Of a stretch of DNA of 64,000 nucleotides, positions 19,601 to 28,583 are shown piece by piece. This stretch comes from Streptomyces tanashiensis (GTDB lineage: Bacteria; Actinomycetota; Actinomycetes; Streptomycetales; Streptomycetaceae). A model generated the notes under the pieces. It had not been told where the DNA came from, did no database searches, and saw only the letters and a program-made list of their open reading frames with translations. The stretch spans positions 124,001-188,000 of the forward strand of contig NZ_BMRZ01000002.1 of NCBI RefSeq assembly GCF_014648895.1, read 5' to 3'. Every line of letters begins with the position of its first letter. Within the stretch, counting starts at the first letter, position 1. Position numbers and translations under genes: made by a program.

Positions 19601-22352
19601 CATCTCCAGCACCCCGATCTGGCGGAGCACCTCCTACGGTTACGACTCCCGCGGCAACCGGGAGAAGGTCACCGACCCGGCGGGCAACGTCTGGTCCTGG
19701 ACCTTCGACACCAGGCACCGCACCCTCTCCAGCACGGACCCCGACACCGGCACCGTGAGCTACGGCTACGACGACGCCGACCGGAGGACCACCGCCACCA
19801 CCGCCGACGGCCGGGGCACCGTCCACACCTCGTACGACGTGCTCGGCCGCATCACGGCCGTGCGCACCGGCGGCGCGGAGTCCGCACCGGTCCGGGAGTT
19901 CACCTACGACACCCTGCCCGGCGCGCTGGGCAAACTGGCCTCCTCCGTCCGCCACGACGCGAGCGGCGACTACGTCAACCGGGTGACCGGCTACGACACC
20001 GAGTACCGGCCCACCGGCCGCGAGACGGTGATCCCGGCCAACTCCATGACCACCGGGGTCTCCGGCACGTACAAGTACGCCTTCGCCTACACCCCCACCG
20101 GCAGGCTGCTGAGCACCACGCTCCCGGCCAAGGGCGGACTCGCGGCCGAGAAGGTCGTCACCCGCTACAACTCCGACGGACTTCCGGAGAGCACCTCGGG
20201 TGCCACCTGGTACACCTCCGACGTCACCTACTCCCCGTACGGGGAGCCGATGCGCACCACCAGCGGTGCCCAGCCCTACCGGGTCTGGACCACCAACTTC
20301 CTCAACGACTACACCGGTCAGCTCCAGCGCACCGTCGTGGACCGCGAGTCCTCGGCGTCCCCGCGGGTGAGCAGCACGCACTACTCATACGACTACGCGG
20401 GCAACATCACCTCGCAGGCACGCAAGCTGACCGACAACGGCACGTCCGTGTGGGACACCCAGTGCTACTCGCACGACGTCGCCGGGCAGATGGTCCACGC
20501 CTGGACCTCGAACATCACCCCGACGCTGGCCAGCACCGGCTGCAAGAGCGCGGACGGCAGCACCTGGGGTCCCCGCACCGACCAGAAGGCGATCCGCGGT
20601 CCGATCGCCCGGGCCGCGGACAGCGTCACCGACACCACCGCCCCGGACAGCACCCTGACCGCCTCCCTGGCGGCCAACGCCCCCGCGGCGGGCACGGTCG
20701 CGGGCGGCGCCACGGGCTACTACGACAGCTACACCTTCGACGTCATCGGCAACCGCGCCACCCAGGTCAAGCACGACCCGGCCGACCCCACGAAGGACGT
20801 CAAGCTCACCTTCGAGTACGGCAAGACGGACACCGGAAACGGCACGTCGGCCCCGACCGAGACCCAGCCGCACACCCTGACCTCGGTCACCTCCGAGCCG
20901 GGGACGGGCAGCTCGTACGCCTACGACGACGCGGGCAACACCACCACCCGCACGCTGCCGGGCGGCACCCAGGACCTCACCTGGACCCCGGAGAACCGCC
21001 TCGACACGATCAAGGCGGGCGGGGTCACGACCCGGTACGTCTATGACGCCGACGGCAACCGCCTGCTGGAGAACACCCCCTCGGGCAGCGTGCTCTACCT
21101 CGGCGAGATGGAGCTCACCACCTCCGCCGGCACGATCACCAAGGCCAGCCGGGTCTACACGCACGCCGGCGCGCCCACCGTGGTCCGGTCCACCCTCAAC
21201 GGCGCCACCACGGGGCACAAGCTCGACGTCCTGATCGGCGACCAGGTCGGCACCGCCACCACCGGCATCGCCCTGACCTCCGGCCAGGCGGTCACGCGCC
21301 GCTCCTACAAGCCGTACGGCGAGGTGCGTGGCACGAAGCCTTCCTCCTGGCCGAACAAGCGCGGCTACCTGGGCGTCGGCGTCGAGGACCCGTCGGGTCT
21401 CACCCATCTGGGTGCCCGCGAGTACGACCCCGCCACCGGCCGGTTCGTCTCCGCGGACGCGCTGATCGACTTCGCGGACCCGCTCCAGGTCAACGGCTAC
21501 GCGTACAGCCACAACAACCCCGTCACGCGCAGCGACCCGTCGGGCCTGTACGACCCGGACGAGCGCGCCTACTGCACCGGCACCCCCGGTGACTGCAGCG
21601 GTGGCCGATACGTCGGCAAGGACCAGGGCACCGACAACGGCACGGGCAACGGCGACTCCCCCGGCGACAAGCGGCCCTCGTACTGGGACGAGCAGCACAA
21701 GTACGACAGCGATCGTGCCGAGACCCTGCGCAAGGCACGCCTCAAGCAGATCATGGAGGAGCACAAGTTCAACGTCGGCCGGTTCCTCGACAAGGTCGAG
21801 GACATCGACCGCCGGACCTGCCGCCACATGGGGCCGGAGAAGGCGGGTTGCTACGGCGCGTCCCGAGGCACCCAGTGGATGGTCGCGAACTACCTCGAGG
21901 ACATCCTGGAGCTGATCGACGAGTCCTGGAACAAGACCACGGACGGCTCCAAGCCGGACAAGGAGCAGCGCCGGGGCAAGGACGGACCGCATTTCGCCTT
22001 CAACAACGACGAGTTCGAGCTGGCGCTCTACCTCGCCGGAAACGGGCAGGAGGTCAAGTCCCGCAACGACCAGCCGGGCGGTGACGGCAAACACTTCGAC
22101 GCCTGGGTGGGCGGGTCCGCCGCCGAGTTCAAGGTCCTGAAGTCGAACAAGGCGAGCACGGTCCAGGAGGCCATCAAGGCCGGCCGCGGCAAGGGTGCCG
22201 ACGTGGTCATCATCGACGGCCGGAACGCCGACATATCCTTTGACACGGCCAAGAAGGGGCTCGACTCGTTCGCCTTCAACAGCTCCTCGCACGACTTCAC
22301 CCACGTGCGGCTGATCGGCTACGGCTACGACAAGACCTTCCACGTGAGGTGA
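16632..22352 (+). CDS. RHS repeat core with CdiA-like C-terminal toxin domain
   Basis: A 1906-residue continuation in the same frame as the preceding open frame, with no ribosome binding site at its GTG, so it is not an independent gene. It carries many YD repeats (for example YDSRGNREKVTDPAGNVWSW, YDDADRRTTATTADGRGT), then the RHS core boundary GAREYDPATGRFVSADAL and HNNPVTRSDPSG near residue 1634. The last 270 residues are the variable toxin module: a linker, then ELALYLAGNGQEV, FDAW (about 1823) and AEFK (about 1831), resembling the PD-(D/E)XK nuclease fold of CdiA C-terminal tRNases. Such proteins are exported or surface-displayed and deliver the tip to neighbours. The candidate immunity gene starts eight bases after the stop. 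Confidence 0.85.
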   Translation: MDGKTATSTPQSSWLGEGWDYDPGRIERRYRACKDDTKAIAAGGANNTSKKDKESSDLCWVSDNAVISLNGRTSELVKVGSTDTYRLQNDDGTRVERRTGIDNGDNDGEHWVVTTTDGTQYFYGLDKIGGGHADTDSVLTVPVFGNHPGEPCHATAFADSRCGAGKRQAWQWGLDKVLDVHGNVMIVNWARATNYYAVNKKFKTPEVYHRGALPDFIEYGLRNDNLGGTPAAKVNFGLYQRCLSAAPACDSANFDNTKDPASYRPWWDTPGNLNCKSDSKLCPAFPSFWVRMRLGYVSTYAHRPGATGLVKVDQYQLKQSFPRDWYSTSPAMWLSGITHYGYTPGASSGTLMSKEGVTFEPYTVGPGEPLSGYLKDKQLPNLVRKDSQDQRPGFPRPRIGTVYTEHGGQIDVTYKGGCQYQPSVAPENNTKTCFPVRWSPDGDEKKPGLAWFNKYLVHTVTENDRITGVSDRVTTRYEYSGPAWAKSDDEFTRPELRTYSDWRGFQKVSTYKGKKSSAAPQTQSYSVARYFRGTGGAVKDSTDTVTLLADDSDAYSGMVAETITYDGTGGKVLKRTLNQPWSRQTASRTREGTDPLVAYQTGVKRSEAIQTVGSSWQAVRTDTTVDGTYNLPAQVEVSVVKPNGTGETLSSQTCSTTQYVHNTDANLIGLASRIRKTGVPCSQHNTATGTAALITAEMMSYDGQAWGATPVKGLMTVSAESNSDGTHHSIVTSSTYDPLGRIRTVKRPVTGTTETRYTPGDTGGPVTSVTTVDEKGHTTVSELDPGRGLPVTITDLNGRTVRNEYDAFGRLVKGWTASRSGGTQKPDVTISYQMAEAASSTTKPSAVTVYKLKDDETYTKGVTIYDGLMRVVQTQAEAHGSGRIVTDTRYDDHGLTAESTKPYLVQGEPTTVQFKRVSDTLVPMLTRTQYDGLERPVRASHYRGGAYMNYNKWVYGDTNTVAFPAGGAAPAVNTWTDALGRVTKIQHASSISSTPIWRSTSYGYDSRGNREKVTDPAGNVWSWTFDTRHRTLSSTDPDTGTVSYGYDDADRRTTATTADGRGTVHTSYDVLGRITAVRTGGAESAPVREFTYDTLPGALGKLASSVRHDASGDYVNRVTGYDTEYRPTGRETVIPANSMTTGVSGTYKYAFAYTPTGRLLSTTLPAKGGLAAEKVVTRYNSDGLPESTSGATWYTSDVTYSPYGEPMRTTSGAQPYRVWTTNFLNDYTGQLQRTVVDRESSASPRVSSTHYSYDYAGNITSQARKLTDNGTSVWDTQCYSHDVAGQMVHAWTSNITPTLASTGCKSADGSTWGPRTDQKAIRGPIARAADSVTDTTAPDSTLTASLAANAPAAGTVAGGATGYYDSYTFDVIGNRATQVKHDPADPTKDVKLTFEYGKTDTGNGTSAPTETQPHTLTSVTSEPGTGSSYAYDDAGNTTTRTLPGGTQDLTWTPENRLDTIKAGGVTTRYVYDADGNRLLENTPSGSVLYLGEMELTTSAGTITKASRVYTHAGAPTVVRSTLNGATTGHKLDVLIGDQVGTATTGIALTSGQAVTRRSYKPYGEVRGTKPSSWPNKRGYLGVGVEDPSGLTHLGAREYDPATGRFVSADALIDFADPLQVNGYAYSHNNPVTRSDPSGLYDPDERAYCTGTPGDCSGGRYVGKDQGTDNGTGNGDSPGDKRPSYWDEQHKYDSDRAETLRKARLKQIMEEHKFNVGRFLDKVEDIDRRTCRHMGPEKAGCYGASRGTQWMVANYLEDILELIDESWNKTTDGSKPDKEQRRGKDGPHFAFNNDEFELALYLAGNGQEVKSRNDQPGGDGKHFDAWVGGSAAEFKVLKSNKASTVQEAIKAGRGKGADVVIIDGRNADISFDTAKKGLDSFAFNSSSHDFTHVRLIGYGYDKTFHVR

Positions 22353-22360
22353 GGGCGACA

Positions 22361-22750
22361 GTGAGCGAGTACAACATTCACGCCGGGTTCCGGGAGCCGC
22401 AGACTCCCGGGGCCGTCCTCGCGGAGGCCCTGTGGGCCGACCTCGAAGCGGCCTTCGGCATCGGGTTCACCGACAACAGCAGCAGTTACGGCCCTTCCTT
22501 CACCTGGGGGGACGGTGACCGCTGGCTGAGCGTGTTCGTCACGGTGCCGCCGGACCTGGACGAGCCGTCCCGCTCGCATCCCGCCCGGATCACCGCCAAC
22601 CAGCCGGACTCGGACGCCTGGGCGAACCAGGTCTTCGAGGCCCTGGACGCGACCGGCCGGTACTCGATGTACACGATCGAGGACGACTGGAAGCTCGTCC
22701 GCACCAACTCGGAGCTCGCCCGCACCCAGTGGGAGGAGCAGCAGGACTGA
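22361..22750 (+). CDS. Candidate immunity protein for the RHS toxin
   Basis: A 129-residue, acidic, cytosolic protein starting at the GTG at 22361 with GAGGG five bases before; an in-frame GTG at 22349 would overlap the RHS stop. I do not recognise its family. It contains aromatic and acidic patches (SYGPSFTWGDGDRWLSVFVTV). The call rests on position: it directly follows the toxin tip with an 8-bp gap and is closed by a strong terminator, the standard layout of a polymorphic toxin and its antidote. Even if the RHS gene is broken, retention of this gene would still protect against sister cells. Confidence 0.7.
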   Translation: MSEYNIHAGFREPQTPGAVLAEALWADLEAAFGIGFTDNSSSYGPSFTWGDGDRWLSVFVTVPPDLDEPSRSHPARITANQPDSDAWANQVFEALDATGRYSMYTIEDDWKLVRTNSELARTQWEEQQD

Positions 22751-22762
22751 GGTCCCGAACCA

Positions 22763-22813
22763 CCGATAGGCCGGTGCCCCCGTGCGATCCGCACGGGGGC
22801 ACCGGCCTATCGG
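22763..22813. terminator. Strong rho-independent-type terminator
   Basis: A perfect 24-bp stem (22763-22786 with 22790-22813) closed by a 3-nt loop, starting 12 bases after the immunity gene stop. It isolates the RHS-immunity unit from the kinase gene. Confidence 0.9.
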
Positions 22814-22922
22814 CTCCTCCTCCACACTCACGGCTCCTTTGCTCGGCATTCCGGATCCATTCGGGTGAGCCGTGGCTAGTCTTGATCCGCCGCAGTGATG
22901 TTCCAGGGGGGAGCTACTTTCC

Positions 22923-24770
22923 GTGCAGCCGTTACAAGCGCATGACCCCGAGCGGGTCGCCGACTACCGGCTCCTTGGCCGGCTCGGGGAAGGCGGCATG
23001 GGGGTGGTCTATCTGGCCCGGTCCCCGCGTGGCCGGATGGTGGCGGTGAAGACCATCCGTGCCGAGCTGGCGGCGGCGCCGGACTTCCGCCGCCGGTTCG
23101 CCAAGGAGACGGCCGTGGCACAACAGGTCGGCGGGGACTGGACGGCCGCCGTGCTGGCGGCCGACCCGGAGGCGGCACTGCCCTGGGTCGCCACGACGTA
23201 CGTCGCCGGTCCGACCCTGCAACAGGTGGTGGCGGAGCAGCACGGGCCGCTGCCGGAGCCTTCGGTGCGTGGCCTGGCCTCGGGATTGTGCCGGGCTCTG
23301 GGGGACATCCATGCCGCCGGTCTCGTCCACCGTGATCTGAAGCCCTCGAACGTCATGGTGACCATCGACGGCCCGAAGGTCATCGACTTCGGCATCGCCC
23401 GTGCCTTGAACTCCACCACGGGCGGCCTGACCAGTACCGGGGTGGTGATCGGGTCACCCGGCTTCATGTCGCCGGAGCAGATCCGCGGTGAGCGGCTGAC
23501 CGAGGCGAGCGACATCTTCTCGCTGGGCACGGTACTGGCCTTCGCCGCCTCAGGGCGGCTCCCGTTCGATGCGGCGGAGGGCCAGGCTCACGCGCTGATG
23601 TACCGGGTGGTGCACGAGGCACCGGACCTCGCCGGTGTGCCCGAGCCGCTGCAGGGGATGCTTGCGGCCTGCCTGGCCAAGGATCCGGCGGATCGACCGA
23701 CTCTGGCCGAGCTGCGGGAACGGCAGGAGACGCAGTACCGCTCGCTCGGCCCCTGGCTGCCGCTGGAGGTACTGACCCGGCTCGGGCAGGAAGCCGTCCA
23801 ACTCCTCGACCAGGAGGATCCGCACACCCGGATGGGTCCGGTCGCCGACATTGCTCTGGACGTGGGCCTTGCGGACGAGGCGACTTCGGAGGGCCCGGCT
23901 CAGCCGCTGCACCCGCCCACCGCCGTCGACCAGGCGCGGGAGGCGGACCGGCTCGGTGCGACCGGGCGTGCGGAAGAGCCGCAGCCCCTGCTGGCCGACG
24001 AACGCCGCCGCGCACGCCGGCGGACGGAAACGGCCGACGGGTACCGGGCCGCCGTCTACTGGATGCTCGGACTCTCGGCCCTGGTCTCCGGACTCACGGC
24101 CGTCCACCAGTTCGTCGTCTCCGTCACCGTCCCAGGGCGTCAGTACGACGACGATGATCTCTACCCGGACTGGGAGGAGTCCTGGGAGAACATCGCTGAC
24201 GTGACGCGATGGGAAAGCATTCCCTTCCACATCCTCTTCGCCGCCCAGCTTCTCGTCGGCGCAGGGCTGGTGGTGAGCTGGGTTCTCTGGTTCGCCCGGG
24301 TGCGTGCCGTCGCCGAGCGGTTCACGCCCGGTCGGCTGCGCTACCACCCGTCCATGGCGTGGGTGGGATGGTTCATCCCCGTCGTGAATCTCTTCCTTCC
24401 CAAGCAGATCGCCAACGACGTCTGGCATGCCTCCAGCCCACCCGGCCAGGGCGACGGCACAGCCCCGGCGCCGCGTCTGCTGCAAGCCTGGTGGGCGGTC
24501 TGTCTGGTCACCGTCGTACTCGGGCCGCTCGTACTGAGTCCATGGACCGCCCTCCTCGGCCGCGTGCCCTTCAGCGCTGAGGTCCAGGAAGGACAGACCT
24601 GCTGCGAGACGGACTACAGGTACGAGTTCAACCTGGAAACCTGGCTCACCCTGGTCCTTCACGTGCTCGTCGTGCCGGCGGCGGTCGTCGCCGCCCGCTA
24701 CGTCCGCCGGCTGACCGCCATGCAGGCGGCCAAGTCGACGGCTGAACGACGTGGTCCGTCCGATCTGTGA
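22923..24770 (+). CDS. Ser/Thr protein kinase with C-terminal DUF4328 membrane domain
   Basis: A 615-residue protein. Residues 15-275 form a Hanks-type kinase: glycine loop LGEGGMGVVY, ATP lysine at about 43 (AVKTI), catalytic HRDLKPSNV near 135, DFG in VIDFGIA and an activation segment ending GSPGFMSPEQ. A charged linker follows, then a DUF4328 domain with about four membrane helices (WMLGLSALVSGLTAVHQF, HILFAAQLLVGAGLVVSWVLW and others) and the family signature WVGWFIPVVNLFLPKQ. It is thus membrane-anchored with the kinase inside. The GTG at 22923 has GGGGGGAG upstream. Codon 4 is TTA (22932-22934), implying bldA-dependent translation. Substrate unknown. Confidence 0.9.
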   Translation: MQPLQAHDPERVADYRLLGRLGEGGMGVVYLARSPRGRMVAVKTIRAELAAAPDFRRRFAKETAVAQQVGGDWTAAVLAADPEAALPWVATTYVAGPTLQQVVAEQHGPLPEPSVRGLASGLCRALGDIHAAGLVHRDLKPSNVMVTIDGPKVIDFGIARALNSTTGGLTSTGVVIGSPGFMSPEQIRGERLTEASDIFSLGTVLAFAASGRLPFDAAEGQAHALMYRVVHEAPDLAGVPEPLQGMLAACLAKDPADRPTLAELRERQETQYRSLGPWLPLEVLTRLGQEAVQLLDQEDPHTRMGPVADIALDVGLADEATSEGPAQPLHPPTAVDQAREADRLGATGRAEEPQPLLADERRRARRRTETADGYRAAVYWMLGLSALVSGLTAVHQFVVSVTVPGRQYDDDDLYPDWEESWENIADVTRWESIPFHILFAAQLLVGAGLVVSWVLWFARVRAVAERFTPGRLRYHPSMAWVGWFIPVVNLFLPKQIANDVWHASSPPGQGDGTAPAPRLLQAWWAVCLVTVVLGPLVLSPWTALLGRVPFSAEVQEGQTCCETDYRYEFNLETWLTLVLHVLVVPAAVVAARYVRRLTAMQAAKSTAERRGPSDL

Positions 24771-24914
24771 TCTTGCGGCGGGCCGGAGCGTCGGCGCACT
24801 ACCGCCACTCACTCCACCAACCGTCGGGGCGGCCTGGGTGGGGGAAGCCGCGTCGGAACCGCCCGCCTCGGAGGCCGAGCGGACGGGTGTCTGGCCAGGT
24901 CGCGGCCAGGGGTT

Positions 24915-25688
24915 CTAGATTCGCGAGTTGCGCAGCGACTGCCACGCGGCGCCGGCCAGCGCACGCGTCGCCCGGGGAACCGAAAGCCCCTCGTGCTCGC
25001 GGTACAGCTCCCAGTTGTAGGGGATCAGCGACAGCTTGTTGGAGGACAGTGATCCGGCCTGGTGGGCCCTGTACACCGCGAGCGGCTCGGCCAGGCCTCG
25101 GGCGTCAGCGCCGTCCCGCATGATCGACAGCCACAGGGCGTAGTCCTGCCGCTTCCGCATCTCCGGCATGAGGCGCGTGCCGAGGACGTTGCGGTCGTAC
25201 ATGGCGGTCAGAGCGCCGATGTAGTCCCGTACCAGCATCGCCTGGTAGTCCACGTGCTCCCGCGCGCTGACCACCCGCCCGTTCGGGACGAAGTCGGTGC
25301 TCTCGCCGGCGTGGTCGGCGTCCATCTTGAAGTAGGAGGTGAACGTCAAGGGCGCATCGCCCTCTGCGGCGAACGCGATCTGCCGCTCGGTCTTCTCGGG
25401 AAGCCACATGTCGTCGCTGTCGAGGAAAGCGACGTAGTCCCCCTGGGCCCGCGTGATCGCGAGGTTGCGTGCCCGGCCGGCACCGCCCTGTTCCGGTGCC
25501 GACTCCGGCTTGACGCGCTCGTCCTGCCTGGCGAAGTCCATGAGCAGGTCCATGGACTCATCGGACGACTTGTCGTCGGTGACCAGCAGCTCCAGGTCGC
25601 TGTGGGTCTGTGAGAGCACCGACCGAACCGCTGCACCGAGCGTCGCTGCCGAGTTGTATACGGGCATCACGACGGAAACCAGGGGCAC
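24915..25688 (-). CDS. Family 2 glycosyltransferase
   Basis: A 257-residue GT-A fold glycosyltransferase: VSVVMPVYNSAATLGAAVRSVLSQ at the N-terminus, the nucleotide-binding acidic patch VTDDKSSDES, and the metal-binding AFLDSDDMW. The GTG at 25688 has AGGAG seven bases upstream and gives the usual GT2 start; an ATG at 25757 would add 23 residues not typical of the family. No other cell-envelope genes are nearby, so the acceptor cannot be inferred. It converges on the kinase gene and is divergent from the RTX-type protein. Confidence 0.9.
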   Translation of the reverse strand: MPLVSVVMPVYNSAATLGAAVRSVLSQTHSDLELLVTDDKSSDESMDLLMDFARQDERVKPESAPEQGGAGRARNLAITRAQGDYVAFLDSDDMWLPEKTERQIAFAAEGDAPLTFTSYFKMDADHAGESTDFVPNGRVVSAREHVDYQAMLVRDYIGALTAMYDRNVLGTRLMPEMRKRQDYALWLSIMRDGADARGLAEPLAVYRAHQAGSLSSNKLSLIPYNWELYREHEGLSVPRATRALAGAAWQSLRNSRI

Positions 25689-26102
25689 AGCGCTTCTCCT
25701 CGCTCGGGCAAAGACGACGTTCCATTCAAGCACTGGAATTGTAGTGGGAGCTGCCATGCCCGTTGTCGCTGGTCAGGGCTGCGTGGGACTGTCGCCGAAG
25801 CTGCGCGCCGCGGAGGTGGGTCACCGGGCCCTCGGCCACGACGTGGACGCTCACTGTGGGTGATGGTTCCCACACCGGCCATCGCGTGGCCGGGCGGCGA
25901 CCGGCCGTGTCGCCTTCTGGTGACGCACGTGCGGAGGGCGCGCGTCCGCACCCATCCGACTGCCACCCGTACGAACGCCCAAGGCCCACGCTCGCTGGCC
26001 CGTTGGAGCGGACGGCGTGCGGCAATCGGATTCACATGCGTCCGAAGCACGATGATGTGAGGCAGACCTCCTTCTGCTACCCCTCAGACCTGGAGGCCTC
26101 AC
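25689..26102. other. Divergent intergenic region
   Basis: About 410 bp between the glycosyltransferase and RTX-protein starts. Open frames are antisense noise without ribosome binding sites. It presumably holds both promoters; no clear operator or hairpin is visible. GGAGG six bases before 26103 belongs to the RTX gene. Confidence 0.5.
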
Positions 26103-27302
26103 ATGGCTCGGCTCCTCACGGCCGGCATTGTCTCGGCGGCGCTGATCACCCTGGGAATCCCGGCGACGACCGCCGCCGCTGCCGCTCCCACCTGCTTCGG
26201 CATTCCCGCGACGCTCACCGGAGCGGGCACCCTCACGGGCACGCCCGGGCGCGACGTCATCGTCGGTTCCGCAGGGGCCGACGTGATCGACGGCCTCGGC
26301 GGCAACGACGTCATCTGCGGCCTCGGCGACGACGACCGCCTCGTCGGCGGCCTCGGCGACGATCGGATCGACGGCGGGGACGGCAACGACGCGATCCGCG
26401 GTGATGTGTCGGTCGAGAGCGGAGACGCCAAGGGCGGCGGCAACGACGTCATGTACGGCCGCGACGGAGACGACGACATGGTCGGCGACTCACTGACCGG
26501 CAGTGGCAATGCCGAGGGCGGCGGCAACGACGTCATGCACGGCGGCGACGGCAACGACTTCATGGTGGGTGACTCGGAGACCGACGCCGACGGCAACGCC
26601 AAGGGTGGGGGCAACGACCGGATCTTCGGCGAGGACGGCGACGAAGAGCACATCACCGGCGACAGTGTGGCCCTCGGCGGCAATGCCGAGGGCGGCGGCC
26701 GGGACCGCCTGGAGGGCGGCAACGGCGACGACGGCCTGCTCGGGGACTCGGCTGCCCCCTTCCAGGGAACCGGAACCGGCGCGGGCGACGATGTGCTGCT
26801 TTCCGGACCGGGGCTCTTCGAAAGCATCATCGGGGACAGCGAAGGCATCGACGCGGCCCGTGGCAACGGCGGCGACGACATCATCGACCTCGGCGCCGAC
26901 GGCGGACTGTTCGCCATCGGAGACCACAACATCGGCGACCCGCAGGGCGGGCAGGCGACCGGGGCGGGCAACGACCGGATCACCGGCGGCACGGCGGACG
27001 ACACGCTCATCGGCGAGAGCTCGGTCGGGGATGCCACGCAGACGTTCGCGGGCCATGACGTGATCGACGGTCGTGGTGGCAACGACCACCTCTTCGGCGA
27101 CAACGTGAACTTCGACGGGGACGCGAGCGTGGGCACGGCCGGCGGCCGGGACCAGCTCCACGGCGGCACCGGCGACGACGCCATCCTGGCAGGCCCCGCC
27201 AACGACCTCCTGGACGGCGGCGCGAACACCGACTCCTGTGACGGCGAAGCCGGCAACCACGACATCGCCCTGCGCTGCGAGTCCGTCACCGACGTTCCCT
27301 GA
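26103..27302 (+). CDS. Exported RTX-type calcium-binding repeat protein
   Basis: A 399-residue protein with a Sec signal peptide (MARLLTAGIVSAALITLGIPATTAAAA) followed by a long array of glycine- and aspartate-rich nonapeptides of the GGxGxDxhx type (for example GGLGDDRIDGGDGNDAI, GGNGDDGLLGD). Such repeats fold as a parallel beta-roll when calcium binds outside the cell. The repeats are spaced irregularly, with inserts of the type DS.T.SGNAEGGGNDV repeated several times. There is no catalytic domain; a C-terminal cysteine pair (SCDGEAG...RCES) may close the roll. The ATG at 26103 has GGAGG. Role unknown; extracellular matrix or calcium buffering are guesses. Confidence 0.88.
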   Translation: MARLLTAGIVSAALITLGIPATTAAAAAPTCFGIPATLTGAGTLTGTPGRDVIVGSAGADVIDGLGGNDVICGLGDDDRLVGGLGDDRIDGGDGNDAIRGDVSVESGDAKGGGNDVMYGRDGDDDMVGDSLTGSGNAEGGGNDVMHGGDGNDFMVGDSETDADGNAKGGGNDRIFGEDGDEEHITGDSVALGGNAEGGGRDRLEGGNGDDGLLGDSAAPFQGTGTGAGDDVLLSGPGLFESIIGDSEGIDAARGNGGDDIIDLGADGGLFAIGDHNIGDPQGGQATGAGNDRITGGTADDTLIGESSVGDATQTFAGHDVIDGRGGNDHLFGDNVNFDGDASVGTAGGRDQLHGGTGDDAILAGPANDLLDGGANTDSCDGEAGNHDIALRCESVTDVP

Positions 27303-27593
27303 TCGCGGACCCGCCCGGCCGGACCGTCGTCACGGCCCCTACACGGCGGGCGCCGACAGCAGGTCCCACGTTCGCCGGCTCGCACTGACGGCGTCGCCCT
27401 GCGCGGTGGTGAAGTGGGTGCGCGCGGTGACGTGTGACGGGCTCCGACGGAGATCGGGCGTGCCGAGGGCCACCGGGCAGTCGGCGGTCCGGTCTCGGGT
27501 GGGTCGGCGGAGGCGCCGGGGCGGAACGGGGTGCGGGTGGCGTGCGGGATCTCGTCCGGGTCGCTGCGGCGCCGGTAGGCGTGCGCCGCGACG

Positions 27594-28583
27594 CTAGGCC
27601 GCCCCCAGTACCGGAGCCAGGGCGGCCAGCAGACGGGCGCCGAGGTCGCGCCGTGCGGCCTCGGTGTTCGGGTGGGCGTCGTCGAAGCCCGCCCAGTCGA
27701 CCGCGCGGGCGGCGTCCTCGAACATCGCGAGGCTCAGCGGCTCGTCCGGGCGGCCCGGCCACTCGTCCGCCTCGCGCAGCACGGTCTCCAGGAGGGCGCG
27801 AGGCATGGTGCAGTTCTCGGCGAGGAGGACCGCGTCGTACAGGTCCTTGGCCTGCGGGTACATGTCGCAGCTCAGCCACATGAGCTTCCAGGCCAAGGAC
27901 AGTTCGCGGTCCGCGGCCGGCAGGCGGACGCCCGCGACCTCGGCCGGGCGGGGCGGCGTCGGGGGGCGCTCATGGAAGACGAAGTCGAGCTGGACCTGAC
28001 CGCCGGGCAGCCCGGGGGCGGTCCACGGCAGGACCAGACGGTGACCGGGCACCCGCTCGTAGGTCCAGATGTACTCGGACACGGCTTCGGCCGCCGAGAC
28101 CGACAGATCCGCGCCGCGCTCCTGGGCGAGGCGCTCGGCCGCCTCGGCGATGCCGTCGAGCATCGCGCGGGTCCGGGGCTCCTCGATGCGCCAGGTCTCG
28201 GGGACGACAACGAAGTCGATGTCCTTCGGAGCGCGGGCCGCGTCGCCGAACCAGGCCCCCATCAGCATGCTGCCGCGCAGCACGAGGGAGCCGGCCCACG
28301 GCGACCCGGCGACGGCCGCGAGGACGAGCTCCAGCGCCGCGCGCCGGGCCGCCTGCCAGCGGACCCGCAGCTCCGGGTCCTCGACGACCCCGTCACCGGG
28401 CCGGAAGGCCCCGTCGAAGTGCTTCAGCGCGGGGTCGAAGACCAGGTGCCGCACGGCCGCCTCGCCGACGCCCGCGGTCAGGGTGTGCGGCAACTCGTGC
28501 TTACGGTGCACCCGGTCGGCGGCGGGCTCCGTGCCGCTGTCGGGCCCGTCCGGGATGGACGGCGCCCACTGCTTGTCGGTCAT
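27594..28583 (-). CDS. AbiEii/AbiGii-like nucleotidyltransferase
   Basis: A 329-residue protein of the nucleotidyltransferase superfamily close to AbiEii toxins. The polymerase-beta-like active site is visible as LRGSMLMGAWFGDAARAPKDIDFVV (GS followed by DID), with a third acidic position likely at VQLDFVFHE. AbiEii-type proteins are the toxin halves of type IV abortive-infection systems and modify tRNA 3' ends or other targets. The start is the ATG at 28583, preceded by GGAGGAG; it overlaps the stop of the upstream gene by four bases (ATGA). The usual AbiEi winged-helix antitoxin is absent; the coupled partner is of a different type, so a toxin-antitoxin role is inferred, not shown. Confidence 0.75.
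   Translation of the reverse strand: MTDKQWAPSIPDGPDSGTEPAADRVHRKHELPHTLTAGVGEAAVRHLVFDPALKHFDGAFRPGDGVVEDPELRVRWQAARRAALELVLAAVAGSPWAGSLVLRGSMLMGAWFGDAARAPKDIDFVVVPETWRIEEPRTRAMLDGIAEAAERLAQERGADLSVSAAEAVSEYIWTYERVPGHRLVLPWTAPGLPGGQVQLDFVFHERPPTPPRPAEVAGVRLPAADRELSLAWKLMWLSCDMYPQAKDLYDAVLLAENCTMPRALLETVLREADEWPGRPDEPLSLAMFEDAARAVDWAGFDDAHPNTEAARRDLGARLLAALAPVLGAA

Noticed and set aside
15540..20381. 1613-residue minus-strand open frame
   Set aside because: Antisense to the RHS gene; composition is Val/Gly/Arg-rich noise with no motifs. The YD repeats on the plus strand are decisive.
20385..22343. 652-residue minus-strand open frame
   Set aside because: Antisense to the RHS core and toxin tip; no recognisable domain.
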